Numbered from the stretch's first letter, positions 17,218 through 25,882 are shown. The stretch is 45,164 bases of DNA from Kyrpidia sp. (GCA_029960885.1 JASBVV010000024.1:1-45164); one strand, 5' to 3'. Program-made: numbers and translations. The notes: generated from the sequence alone by a model not told the origin.

Positions 17218-19620
17218 ATGACCAGGGTGATTTTGCGGGATGGGCGGACGGCGGAGTTCCGGATGGCGGCGCCTTCGGATCGGGAGATCGTGCGGCGTTT
17301 GTTTCGCGAAGCCTCTCCGGAAAGTCTGTATTTCCGGTTCTTTCACGTGGTCCGGGAGGTTCCCGACGAGGTCATTGACGCCATGGTGTCCGCGGACGGC
17401 ATCGAAAACGCGACGCTGCTGTGCTTGGCGGGGGATCAGGCGCAGGGGATCGGGACGTATAACCGGGTGGACGGCGAAACGGCCGAGGTCGCGTTCTTGG
17501 TGGACGATCGGTTGCACGGCAAAGGAATCGGCACCCTGCTTCTGGAACATCTGGCGGAAATCGCGTGGAGGAACGGGTTTCGATTTTTCGAGGCCTATGT
17601 GCTGTACGAGAACGACAAGATGATGAGTGTCTTTTTGTCCAGCGGGTACGAAATGCGCAGTGAACACCAGTTGGGCGTGGCGCGTCTGGTGTTGAAATTG
17701 GCTCACACCGAGCGCATCCGGGCCCTTCAGGAGACCCGCGAGAAACTGGCCGCCGCGGCTTCCTTGACCCCCTTCTTTCATCCGAATACCGTGGCGGTGG
17801 TCGGGGCGTCCCGGGATCCGAGCGGCCTCGGTCAGGTGTTGTTCCGGCATATTCTGGACGGAGGGTTTCAGGGGGTGGTCTATCCGGTCAATCCCGCGGC
17901 CAGGTCCGTGGCCGGGGTACGCGCATTTCCCAGCCTTCGGGACCTGCCCGAACCGGTGGACCTGGCGGTGGTGGCGGTTCCGGCCGGCGAAATCTCGTCG
18001 GTGATCGATGATTGTGTCGATACCGGGGTTCGTTCGGTGATCATTATCACCTCGGGGATCTCCGATGAAGCGGAGCAAGGGATTCCGACGCGTGCGGAGC
18101 TGGCCTCCCGCCTCCGCCGGGCCGGGGCCCGGCTGTTGGGGCCGAACTCTCTCGGACTGGTCAACACCGACCCCCAGGTGCGGCTCAATGCCAGCTTCGC
18201 CCCGCGGTTCCCGGTGCGGGGTTCCCTGGCCATTGCCAGCCATTCAGGGGCCCTCGGCATTACGATCTTGGAATACGCCGGCCGGATGGGGATTGGGGTG
18301 TCGAGTTTCGCCAGCATGGGGGTCAAGGCGGACGTGTCGGGAAACGACTTGCTGCAGTATTGGGAGGATGACCCGGAAACCGGGATGATCGCTCTCTACC
18401 TGGAGTCGTTCGGGAATCCGAGAAAATTTTCCCGGATCACCCGGCGGATCACCCAACGAAAACCCATTGTAGCGGTGAAGGGGGCAAGTACCGAAGGTGG
18501 CACCGCGGTCTCCCTCACGGGTTCTGCACTACCCCGGGCCCGGGACGTGTTGGTGGATGCCCTCTTTCGCCAGGCGGGGATCATTCGGGTGAACACTCTT
18601 CAGGAAATGTTCGACGTGACGGCGCTACTGGCCTCGTCCCCTTTGCCCCGTGGAAACCGGGTGGCCCTCGTCACCAACACCGCCGGGGGCGCGGTGATGG
18701 CCGTGGACGCCCTGCACAACGAGGGGTTGGAATTGGCGCGACCGCCCGTGGATCTGGGCGCCGTGGCGTTGGCGGAAGGCTATCGGAAGGCCGTTCCGGA
18801 TCTGCTCGGAGACCCCCGAGTGGACGCGGTCTTGGTGTTGTTCACCCCGGTGGGGGTACCGGACGACCGGGAGGTGGCCGGAGCTTTGGCGGAGGCGGTG
18901 CGGGAGACCGCGCCCGCCCACGGCGGGGCGGGGTCCCGTCCGAAACCGGTGGTGGCGAACTTCCTGATGACCGAAGACAATTTTGTGCACCTCATCGACG
19001 CCGGCGACCAGCGGATCCCGGTCTACCCCTTTCCGGAACAGGCGGTCCGGGCTCTGGCCAAGGTGGTCGCCTATGGCCGGTATCGCCAGAAGCCCCAGGG
19101 CCGGATCCCGGACCTCGAAGGGGCGGATCCGGATCGCGCGCGCCGGATCATCCGCGGCCATCGTCCCGATGCGGCGGAACGCGCCCGGGTGGTGGAGTGG
19201 ATGCCCGAGGAGGTCTGCCGGCGAGTGCTGGATGCCATGGGGATTCGCTCGGGCGAGGGAGACGATACACGGACCCGGAGATTCACGGTGACGGCGGAAC
19301 TGGACCCACTGTTCGGGATGATCCTTTTCTTGTCGTCGACTGCCGGGCGATCCGTCCGTATCACTCCGTTGACCGATCTGGACGTCCAAGATCTCTTGGC
19401 CTCGGTGTCCGGTCCGGAGGACGATCCGGACGACCCGGCGTGGCAGGCCGCCGCGGACGTGGTGCTCCGGGTGTCCCGGCTGGTCGAGGAAGTGTACGAG
19501 ATCACCAAAGTGGCGTTGATTGATGTCGACGTTTCCGCCACGGGATGTCTCATCGGGAAGTGCCGGATCGCCGTGGGCCGACGCCAGGGTCCTCCCGGCG
19601 GGCCGTTCGTTCCATCCTAG
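17218..19620 (+). CDS. GNAT-acyl-CoA synthetase-like fusion (Pat/AcuA-type protein acetyltransferase candidate)
   Basis: An 800-residue fusion. Residues 1-165 are a GNAT acetyltransferase domain (VAFLVDDRLHGKGIGTLLLEHL is the acetyl-CoA loop). Then comes a CoA-binding domain (from about 184, VAVVGASRDPSGLG) and a succinyl-CoA-ligase-like domain (ASHSGALG near 340). In active NDP-forming acyl-CoA synthetases the phosphate-carrying His lies in a SHTGA motif; here it reads SLTGSA with Leu at about 433. The C-terminal ATP-grasp part keeps its ends (VEWMPEEVCRRVLDAMGI and VRITPLTDLDVQDLL), but the ATP-binding middle, roughly 80-100 residues, is absent. A protein acetyltransferase with a sensory, non-catalytic synthetase part is the best reading. 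The ATG at 17218 has a run of Gs 7 bases upstream. Confidence 0.8.
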   Translation: MTRVILRDGRTAEFRMAAPSDREIVRRLFREASPESLYFRFFHVVREVPDEVIDAMVSADGIENATLLCLAGDQAQGIGTYNRVDGETAEVAFLVDDRLHGKGIGTLLLEHLAEIAWRNGFRFFEAYVLYENDKMMSVFLSSGYEMRSEHQLGVARLVLKLAHTERIRALQETREKLAAAASLTPFFHPNTVAVVGASRDPSGLGQVLFRHILDGGFQGVVYPVNPAARSVAGVRAFPSLRDLPEPVDLAVVAVPAGEISSVIDDCVDTGVRSVIIITSGISDEAEQGIPTRAELASRLRRAGARLLGPNSLGLVNTDPQVRLNASFAPRFPVRGSLAIASHSGALGITILEYAGRMGIGVSSFASMGVKADVSGNDLLQYWEDDPETGMIALYLESFGNPRKFSRITRRITQRKPIVAVKGASTEGGTAVSLTGSALPRARDVLVDALFRQAGIIRVNTLQEMFDVTALLASSPLPRGNRVALVTNTAGGAVMAVDALHNEGLELARPPVDLGAVALAEGYRKAVPDLLGDPRVDAVLVLFTPVGVPDDREVAGALAEAVRETAPAHGGAGSRPKPVVANFLMTEDNFVHLIDAGDQRIPVYPFPEQAVRALAKVVAYGRYRQKPQGRIPDLEGADPDRARRIIRGHRPDAAERARVVEWMPEEVCRRVLDAMGIRSGEGDDTRTRRFTVTAELDPLFGMILFLSSTAGRSVRITPLTDLDVQDLLASVSGPEDDPDDPAWQAAADVVLRVSRLVEEVYEITKVALIDVDVSATGCLIGKCRIAVGRRQGPPGGPFVPS

Positions 19621-19756
19621 CCGCAGAACCTGCCGCGGGCATCCGGGCGACGGGCCGCAAAGCGGACGCCGGCGTCAGGGCCTTCAACGGGAATGAACCT
19701 CCAGGGGTCGGCAAACACTACCCGCGGAGATACATCTTGCAGAGGGAGGACTGCCC

Positions 19757-20056
19757 GTGGACCCACAGGATGTCAAGCCATTCTTGTCTTATCTCAAGAC
19801 GGAACTGCGGCGAATCGAGACCGCCGCCGGCACATTGTCCATGATGGAACGGGAACATCACCGAAGATTGAACGATTATGACGACCCATCGCTGCGGGAT
19901 ATGGCGGTGGAGGAAGACAACGCGGCCAGGCGTTTGGCCGCCATCAAGGAGATGTGCTTGGCCGCGTGCCAAAAAATCGACGATCTTCAGGCCGGTGTCC
20001 GTCCGGAAGCCGTGTCCGCAAGGGCGGGGAGGGAGGACCGTGCTGCGGTTCATTGA
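19757..20056 (+). CDS. Small helical protein coupled to the glutamate-synthase-like gene
   Basis: A 99-residue, charged, mostly helical protein of unrecognised family with no signal or membrane segment (EREHHRRLNDYDDPSLRDMAV, then LAAIKEMCLAACQKIDDL with two cysteines four residues apart). The GTG at 19757 has an excellent GGGAGGA site 7 bases upstream. Its last 17 bases overlap the start of the following FMN glutamate-synthase-like gene, so the two are probably coupled. It may be a partner or adaptor, but that is inference. Confidence 0.65.
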   Translation: MDPQDVKPFLSYLKTELRRIETAAGTLSMMEREHHRRLNDYDDPSLRDMAVEEDNAARRLAAIKEMCLAACQKIDDLQAGVRPEAVSARAGREDRAAVH

Positions 20057-21491
20057 GAACTGGGTTCGCTCCATTGTCAACGAGACGGTGGACAAGGCAT
20101 TGACCCGGATCGTCCGGGATCAGTACGCGGAAAACCTTTTTGAAATGGTCCCGGTGACCGGGAAGGTGGGCGCCGTGGCCATGACGGAGACGGCCATGCG
20201 GGCGGCCCGGGGGATGGCCCCTTCCCGTCCCCTCGGCAGCCCGATTCATTTTTCGCCGTGGGAGAAATTGTTGTTCAGCCCGGTTCATCTGATCCGGATG
20301 CCCACCCCCGAGGACGTGGGGATTGAAACGGCGACGGTGATCGGTCCGGCCGCCCGGCATCCCCTCACCCTGTCCATGCCGATCCTCATCGCTGGAATGT
20401 CGTTCGGTGGGGCTCTGAGCAAACGGGCGAAAATCGCGTTGGCCCGGGCGGCGTCCGCGGTGGGCACGGCCACAAACACCGGCGAGGCGGGACTTCTTGA
20501 GGAGGAACGGGAAGCGGCTGATCTGCTTATCGGTCAGTACAACCGGGGCGGGTGGTTGAATGATCCCGAACAGTACAAACGCGTGGATGCCATTGAAATT
20601 CAACTGGGGCAAGGGGCCCAGGCCTCGGCTTCCCAGCGGACGGCCGCCCACAATATCGGCGAAGAGTATCGCCGGGTTTTCCGCCTCGCCGAAGGGAAGC
20701 CCGCGGTGATCCACTCCCGGTTGCCCGGGGTGGACAGGCCCGGGGATTTTATCCGCTTGGTGGAGCGACTGCGGAAGGAAACCGGGGTCCCCGTGGGACT
20801 CAAAATCGCCGCCACCCACCATTTGGAGCGCGAAATGGAGATCGCCCTGGCGGCCGGGGTCGATTTCATCACCGTGGACGGCGCCGAGGGTGGAACGCAC
20901 GGCGGCGCGCCCACTCTGCAGGACGACGTCGGGCTGCCGACCCTGTTCGCCGTGGTCCGGGCTTCAGAGTTTTTGGCCCGGACGGGCGGCCGCGGCCGGG
21001 TCAGTTTGTTGGCGGCGGGGGGACTGATCACGCCGGGCCAGATGCTCAAAGCGCTGGCCCTAGGGGCGGACGCCGTGTATGCCGGGACGGCTCCTCTCTT
21101 GGCCATGGTGTCCGACCGCATGGTGGAGGCGCTGCCCTTTGAACCTCCGACCAGTCTCGTGGTGTATACGGGGAAGCTGACGGACCAACTGGACGTCGAG
21201 AAAGGCGCGCGAAATGTGGTTCGGTTTCTTCATGCCTGTGTGCATGAAATGGAGAGCGTGGTTCAATCTTTGGGCAAAACGGCCGTGGCGGATGTGACGA
21301 AATCCGATCTGATTGCCCTGGACCCGTTTGTGGCATGGGCGGCGGGAGTACCCTGGGGCTGGGCGGCTCCGGAACGTCAATCGGAGTTCTTCCGGGCTCG
21401 GACGGTGGACGGTGTGCCTTGTTTCCCCGCCCGGCCTCCACTACAATGGGAGGGAGCGGAAACCAGTTCGGCACCCGGTGAACTGCAGTGA
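20040..21491 (+). CDS. FMN-binding glutamate synthase-like protein (GltB central-domain homologue)
   Basis: A 483-residue TIM-barrel flavoprotein of the glutamate synthase (GltS FMN) family, lacking amidotransferase and FAD/NADPH parts. Visible blocks: MPILIAGMSFGGALSKRAK, NTGEAGLLEEE, IEIQLGQGAQASAS, HSRLPGVDRPGD, DFITVDGAEGGTHGG, and LLAAGGLITPGQMLKALALGADAVYAGTA (FMN phosphate site). Archaeal-type stand-alone proteins of this family exist; the reaction here is not certain. The GTG at 20040 follows a GGGGAGGGAGGA ribosome site inside the preceding gene. I do not see the CX5CX4C iron-sulfur motif of full GltB. Confidence 0.85.
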   Translation: MLRFIENWVRSIVNETVDKALTRIVRDQYAENLFEMVPVTGKVGAVAMTETAMRAARGMAPSRPLGSPIHFSPWEKLLFSPVHLIRMPTPEDVGIETATVIGPAARHPLTLSMPILIAGMSFGGALSKRAKIALARAASAVGTATNTGEAGLLEEEREAADLLIGQYNRGGWLNDPEQYKRVDAIEIQLGQGAQASASQRTAAHNIGEEYRRVFRLAEGKPAVIHSRLPGVDRPGDFIRLVERLRKETGVPVGLKIAATHHLEREMEIALAAGVDFITVDGAEGGTHGGAPTLQDDVGLPTLFAVVRASEFLARTGGRGRVSLLAAGGLITPGQMLKALALGADAVYAGTAPLLAMVSDRMVEALPFEPPTSLVVYTGKLTDQLDVEKGARNVVRFLHACVHEMESVVQSLGKTAVADVTKSDLIALDPFVAWAAGVPWGWAAPERQSEFFRARTVDGVPCFPARPPLQWEGAETSSAPGELQ

Positions 21492-21512
21492 CGGGAGCCA
21501 GGGGGGAGAGGC

Positions 21513-21887
21513 ATGCTGCGCGTCTTCGTGGTTCTGGGAAGTATTGGCGCATTTTTGTCCGTGGCGCTGGGGGCTTTCGGGGCCCACGGTCTGCGGGGAA
21601 AGGTGTCGGAAGCGATGCTGTCGATTTACCAGACAGGTGTGCATTATCAGTTTTTTCACTCGCTGGCGTTGATTCTGGTGGCGGTGTTGTCCGAGCGTCT
21701 TTACGCGACGGGTCTGGTGGCCGGTGCGGGGATTCTGTTTGTCATTGGGGTCGTGTTGTTTTCGGGCAGTTTATATGCTCTGAGCCTGAGCGGCGTCTCT
21801 TCGCTGGGATTCATCACACCGTTTGGGGGCTTGGCGTTCCTGGCGGGATGGCTGCTTCTCGCGGCGGCCGCCCTTAAGGGAGCGTAA
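21513..21887 (+). CDS. DUF423 membrane protein (YwdK-like)
   Basis: A 124-residue membrane protein with four hydrophobic segments. The family hallmark is the N-terminal LGAFGAHGLRGK followed by YQTGVHYQFFHSLALI. Function is unknown. A GGGGGGAGAGG ribosome site precedes the ATG. It starts about 20 bases after the glutamate-synthase-like gene and probably belongs to the same transcript. Confidence 0.88.
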   Translation: MLRVFVVLGSIGAFLSVALGAFGAHGLRGKVSEAMLSIYQTGVHYQFFHSLALILVAVLSERLYATGLVAGAGILFVIGVVLFSGSLYALSLSGVSSLGFITPFGGLAFLAGWLLLAAAALKGA

Positions 21888-21912
21888 AGGGGAAATCAAT
21901 GAGAAAACGCTT

Positions 21913-21968
21913 CCGGAACGCCCTCAGGGCCTGCTGCGCGGCGGCGTGCCATCCTGAGGGCGTTCCGG
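21913..21968. repeat. 16-bp perfect inverted repeat between convergent genes
   Basis: CCGGAACGCCCTCAGG at 21913-21928 and its exact complement at 21953-21968 enclose a 24-base GC-rich loop. It lies between the stops of the convergent DUF423 and disulfide-oxidoreductase genes. Only TTTT (minus strand, just beyond the left arm) resembles a U-tract, so it may be a weak bidirectional terminator or another structured element. Confidence 0.8.
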
Positions 21969-22034
21969 GACGTCCAGGGCGGCGTGCCGGGGACTCCCGG
22001 GGGACCCGAAACACCGTTCCGAGTCGACCGGATT

Positions 22035-22685
22035 TCAAGCTTTGGCGGCGACGGCGAGCACTTGGTCCAGCAAAATGGGTTCCGGCACGGCACCCTCGAT
22101 GGAATCCAGGTCGTTGATCACTGTTTTCGGTACGCCGTAGACGTCGAATCGGTTGGCCCAATCCGGGAATTCCGTCGCCTCGATCATGTGACCGCGGATA
22201 TGCGGATTCTCGAAAGCGAACTGATGGGCCAGGTGCACCGCTCCCGGGCAATAGGGACAGGTGGGAGTGACAAAGACGTTGAGCGTGACATTCTGGTCCA
22301 CTGCAGCCAACTTGGTTTTGGTTTCCGGTTTCAATCCGGAATCCCGCCGGGAGACCATGAGGATGGCCTCAAGGAACGCGGCGAACTCATACCCGGTTGG
22401 CGCTCCGTAAAACCGAATCCCGTAATCCTCGCCGGATTCGCCGAGGACGGCCAGAGTCGGCGCCTTATCGACATCGAGTTCCTTGGCTTTCTCTTCGTCC
22501 GTGTATAGGTTGTACCCTTCCAGCGTGATCAGGCCGGACAGGTCGGCGACTTCCTGCAGCAAATCCTTGATCTGCGGGCAGGTCGGGCAGTTGATGGACG
22601 ACTCGAAAAAGCGCAGGACGACGGCATGGGTCATGTCGGCAAAGCGTTCCCGAATCTTTTGCCGGTCTTTTTCCGGAATCATCAC
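22035..22685 (-). CDS. Glutaredoxin-like protein disulfide oxidoreductase (PDO)
   Basis: A 216-residue cytosolic protein with two thioredoxin folds in tandem, as in thermophile PDOs that make or shuffle protein disulfides. Two redox motifs are present: CPTC (Cys33-Cys36) in the first fold and CPYC (Cys143-Cys146) in the second, with cis-proline regions KAPTLAV and GVPKTVI. Among the in-frame starts, the GTG at 22685 has GGAGG 9 bases upstream; the ATG at 22682 is the alternative. It is transcribed alone from a near-perfect promoter with a CsoR-like palindrome at the transcript start. Confidence 0.88.
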   Translation of the reverse strand: MMIPEKDRQKIRERFADMTHAVVLRFFESSINCPTCPQIKDLLQEVADLSGLITLEGYNLYTDEEKAKELDVDKAPTLAVLGESGEDYGIRFYGAPTGYEFAAFLEAILMVSRRDSGLKPETKTKLAAVDQNVTLNVFVTPTCPYCPGAVHLAHQFAFENPHIRGHMIEATEFPDWANRFDVYGVPKTVINDLDSIEGAVPEPILLDQVLAVAAKA

Positions 22686-22724
22686 AGTCACGCACCTCCA
22701 TACGCACTTCGCATTCATGCGGTG

Positions 22725-22738
22725 TACCCGTAAGGGTA
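22725..22738. promoter_or_regulatory. CsoR-family-like operator at the PDO promoter
   Basis: The perfect inverted repeat TACCC-GTAA-GGGTA directly abuts the -10 and spans the expected transcription start. It resembles the C-tract/G-tract operators bound by CsoR-family repressors (copper CsoR, persulfide CstR). A csoR gene lies about 8 kb away, and its own promoter carries a related site. Confidence 0.6.
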
Positions 22739-22766
22739 TTATCCCCTTTTGCCGTCCGCATGTCAA
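22738..22766 (-). promoter_or_regulatory. Strong promoter of the PDO gene
   Basis: On the minus strand a perfect TTGACA (22766-22761) and GATAAT (22743-22738) are spaced by 17 bases. This is among the strongest sigma-A promoters in the window, which suggests it needs a repressor. Confidence 0.88.
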
Positions 22767-22851
22767 GCCGACGGTTACCTTCTATCTTTTTTCAGTGTGC
22801 GCCGAACGCCATGGACTCACACGTGGAATGCCTGTTCAGGAGGGATGGGGA

Positions 22852-24354
22852 ATGGAAACGACGGAATCGAAATTCGGTGAGTATGTGCGGCGGATCCAGC
22901 ATTTCCAAGAGGCGCTGTCGCTCATGGCCTGGGACCTGCGCACCGGGGCGCCGAAAAACGGGGTGGAGGCCCGGGCCGAGGCCATCGGCACCCTGTCGGA
23001 TGAAGTGTTTGCCCTGGTCACGTCCGAACGGATGGGGGAGTTCCTCACTGATTTGGAGAGCCGGTTCGACGGGCTGGATTCGAAAACGGCAGCGTTGGTC
23101 AGGGAGTGCCGCCGGGAATTTGATCGCTACCGGAAAATTCCCCGGGATCGGTATCGAGCGTTTGTGGTTCTGACGGCCCGGGCCGAGTCCGTTTGGGAAG
23201 AAGCCCGGGACCGGGATGATTTTGCCTTGTTCCGCCCGTATCTTGAGGAGATTGTGGCCATGACCCGGGAGTTCGCCGAATACTGGGGGTATGAAAAAGA
23301 ACCGTACGACGCTCTGCTGGATCCGTATGAACCCGGGGTGCGGACGGCGGATATCGACCCGCTTTTCGCGGAGCTGAAGGCGGAAACGGTCCGATTGGTG
23401 GAGGCCATTGCCGATTCCGGTCACCGACCGAACGCGGCGGCGCTGATCCGGCCCGTGACCCGGGAAACCCAGCGCGAGGTCTGCCGCTGGGCGCTGGAGA
23501 CCATCGGGTACGATTTTTCCGGCGGGCGCCTGGATGACACGGCGCATCCTTTTCAAATTACCCTGAATCCCGGGGATGTGCGGGTGACCACGAGATACGA
23601 TGAACGGGATATCCGCACCGCCTTGTTCAGTGTGCTTCACGAAGGCGGACATGCTCTGTACGAACAGGGAATCGACAAGGAGTTGGCCGGAACGCCTCTT
23701 TACGCCGGCGCATCTCTGGGAATCCATGAGTCCCAATCGCGTTTTTGGGAGAATGTCGTGGGGCGGAGCCGCGCCTTCTGGCAGCGTTATTATGGAGAGC
23801 TCCGGGACCGTTTGGGCGGGGGATGGGACGATGTGGACCTGGAGACTTTTTACGCGGGCATCAATGATATCAGGCCGTCCCTGATCCGCACCGAAGCGGA
23901 CGAGGTGACGTACAATCTCCATATTTTTTTGCGGTATGATCTTGAGCGGGCCTTGGTGTCCGGGGCCCTCGCCGTGCGGGATTTGCCCGGGGCGTGGCGG
24001 GAAAAATCCCGGGAACTGCTGGGGATTGAGCCGTCTCGGGACGCGGAGGGGGTCCTTCAGGACGTGCACTGGGCGTCGGGGAGCTTTGGTTATTTTCCGA
24101 CCTATACGTTGGGGAATGTCTATGCGGCGCAATTCCGGGAGGCCTTGGACCGGGACCTGGGAGGTCTGGATCCTGTGCTGGCCGCCGGAGATCTGGCCCG
24201 GGTGCGGGGTTGGCTGAGGGAACGGGTGCACCGGCCCGGCAAACAACTCGCGCCCTTGGACGTGTTGGCCCGGGCGACCGGTGTCGATCATCCCGCGGCC
24301 GAACCGCTGGTTCGCTATTGGCGCGGCAAGTTCGTGCCTCTGTACCGGCTATGA
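22852..24354 (+). CDS. M32 family metallocarboxypeptidase (Taq type)
   Basis: A 500-residue cytosolic zinc carboxypeptidase that trims C-terminal residues from peptides. The zinc motif HEGGH is at residues 263-267, followed by the conserved GIHESQSRFWENVVGRS block carrying the third ligand Glu, and the family motifs DVRVTTRY upstream and IRTEADEVTYNLH downstream. Length is as expected for thermophilic M32 enzymes. The ATG at 22852 follows AGGAGGG at a spacing of 7. Confidence 0.93.
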   Translation: METTESKFGEYVRRIQHFQEALSLMAWDLRTGAPKNGVEARAEAIGTLSDEVFALVTSERMGEFLTDLESRFDGLDSKTAALVRECRREFDRYRKIPRDRYRAFVVLTARAESVWEEARDRDDFALFRPYLEEIVAMTREFAEYWGYEKEPYDALLDPYEPGVRTADIDPLFAELKAETVRLVEAIADSGHRPNAAALIRPVTRETQREVCRWALETIGYDFSGGRLDDTAHPFQITLNPGDVRVTTRYDERDIRTALFSVLHEGGHALYEQGIDKELAGTPLYAGASLGIHESQSRFWENVVGRSRAFWQRYYGELRDRLGGGWDDVDLETFYAGINDIRPSLIRTEADEVTYNLHIFLRYDLERALVSGALAVRDLPGAWREKSRELLGIEPSRDAEGVLQDVHWASGSFGYFPTYTLGNVYAAQFREALDRDLGGLDPVLAAGDLARVRGWLRERVHRPGKQLAPLDVLARATGVDHPAAEPLVRYWRGKFVPLYRL

Positions 24355-24375
24355 CGCGGGACGGTCAAGCGCAAA

Positions 24376-24404
24376 TGGACGCTCTTCCCGGGATCGAGTA
24401 CAAT
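24376..24404 (+). promoter_or_regulatory. Promoter for pssA and the SDR gene
   Basis: TGGACG (24376-24381) and TACAAT (24399-24404) are spaced by 17 bases, between the carboxypeptidase stop and the pssA start. Confidence 0.55.
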
Positions 24405-24482
24405 GGGGGCGCGGAGGGTCCGGCCCCGAAAGAGCCTAACCGTGCGGCCGGACTGCGCGAGAACGCCTGGGGAGGCCTGGTG

Positions 24483-25052
24483 GTGCGACGAATTCCCGAA
24501 AGAACGGTGCTTCGAATCCGTCGGGTGAATCCGGATCCGACCCGACGTTGGTTGAAATACGCCGCGAATACGATTACGGCCGCCAATCTGTCTCTCGGGC
24601 TGTTGTCGGTGCTGTTGTCCCTGATGCACCTGTTTCATTGGGCGGCGGTGGCCTTGATGGTGGCGGTGCTGTTTGACCGCCTGGACGGATCCACCGCCCG
24701 CCGGTTGGGGATCGCCAGCGATTTTGGCCGGGAGTTGGACAGTCTCAGCGATTTGGTCTCGTTCGGGGTCGCTCCGGCGGTATTGGTGTACAGTCAGGTG
24801 TATATGGTGTATTTGCCCTGGATCGGCGGGGCTTTGTCCATGATCTATGTGCTGTGCGGGGCGCTGAGGTTGGCGCGGTTCAATGTGCAGAATTTCAAGG
24901 GCGGGTTTCTCGGGGTGCCCATCACCTTTGCCGGAGGAGTGCTGGGGTTGCTCAGTTTTGTCGCGAAGGATGTGCATGCGGTCGGGTTTGCCGTGGCGGA
25001 GTTGGTGCTGTCGGCGCTCATGGTGAGTAAGATTCGCATTAAGAAATTTTGA
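24483..25052 (+). CDS. pssA: CDP-diacylglycerol-serine O-phosphatidyltransferase
   Basis: A 189-residue membrane enzyme that joins serine to CDP-diacylglycerol to give phosphatidylserine. The CDP-alcohol phosphotransferase motif is complete (DG-x2-AR-x8-G-x3-D-x3-D, seen as DGSTARR then GRELDSLSD), with six or so hydrophobic segments. The class (PssA type II, Gram-positive) fits LVSFGVAPAVLVYS. Two adjacent GTGs could start it; 24483 has GGGGAGG at spacing 7, 24480 only 4. No psd gene is adjacent. Other CDP-alcohol phosphotransferases share the motif, but the overall sequence is PssA-like. Confidence 0.87.
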   Translation: MRRIPERTVLRIRRVNPDPTRRWLKYAANTITAANLSLGLLSVLLSLMHLFHWAAVALMVAVLFDRLDGSTARRLGIASDFGRELDSLSDLVSFGVAPAVLVYSQVYMVYLPWIGGALSMIYVLCGALRLARFNVQNFKGGFLGVPITFAGGVLGLLSFVAKDVHAVGFAVAELVLSALMVSKIRIKKF

Positions 25053-25067
25053 TCGGAGGAGGCGGCG

Positions 25068-25847
25068 ATGAAGGCGTTGGTGACCGGAGGCATTGCAGGT
25101 CTGGGCTTGGCCGTGGCGCGGATGCTGGCCCAAGAAGGGCACGAGGTGGTGGTGACCTCCCGCCGGGAGCGAGCGGCCGGTGAGATCGGCCTCGGAGCCG
25201 CCTGCGGCGAAACCGGAGAAGGCCGGATTCCGGCGGATCGCCCGGCCGGGGAGCGCATCCGGGCGGTTCGGTGCGATGCCGGTTGTCGAGAAGAGGTTGA
25301 GGGGTGGCTGAGCCGTGAACATGACTTTGACATTTGGGTTCATGCCGTGGGGCCGTTTCGGGCGGCGCGAACGCCGCTGGCCGACACATCCGTCAGGGAA
25401 TGGGAGGAACTGGTTTCCGGGAATCTGGCGAGTGCGTATTGGCATGCCCGGTGGATTGTGCCGCACATGCGGAGCCGCCGGTGGGGACGGATTGTCACTT
25501 TCGGCTATCCCCAGGTGGAAGGGGCGATGCCCTGGGAAGGGCGCGGCGCGTATGCCAGTGCAAAGGTGGGGCTGCTGGCGTTCACCCGCACCTTGGCGGT
25601 GGAAGAGGCGCCGCACGGCATTACGGTGAACATGATCTGCCCGGGCGATATCCGGGCGCCGTTCAAAGAAGGAACGATCGCCCAAGCCCGATCGCATCGC
25701 GACTCCGGAACGCCCGCCGGACGGCCCGGAACGGGGGAGGATGTGGCCAGGGTGGTGCGGTTTTTGGTGCATCCCGATTCGGACATGATCACCGGCAGCG
25801 TGATCGACGTGACGGGTGGAGTTCAGTATTTTCCGTTTACATATTGA
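25068..25847 (+). CDS. Short-chain dehydrogenase/reductase (SDR)
   Basis: A 259-residue NAD(P)-dependent oxidoreductase of the classical SDR type. The cofactor motif is TGGIAGLG near residue 6, the catalytic YASAK is near 163-167, and the conserved ICPGDI and GSVIDVTGG follow. The usual catalytic serine would fall in RIVTFGYPQVEG, where no serine is apparent, which is a departure from the classical tetrad. About 30 extra residues (Gly/Glu/Arg-rich, positions 36-62) lie between the first helix and the acidic loop. GGAGGAGG precedes the ATG. It follows pssA by 15 bases. Substrate unknown. Confidence 0.85.
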   Translation: MKALVTGGIAGLGLAVARMLAQEGHEVVVTSRRERAAGEIGLGAACGETGEGRIPADRPAGERIRAVRCDAGCREEVEGWLSREHDFDIWVHAVGPFRAARTPLADTSVREWEELVSGNLASAYWHARWIVPHMRSRRWGRIVTFGYPQVEGAMPWEGRGAYASAKVGLLAFTRTLAVEEAPHGITVNMICPGDIRAPFKEGTIAQARSHRDSGTPAGRPGTGEDVARVVRFLVHPDSDMITGSVIDVTGGVQYFPFTY

Positions 25848-25882
25848 CGGCGGTGGAGCGGCCGCGCGAGAGCCGACCGTGC

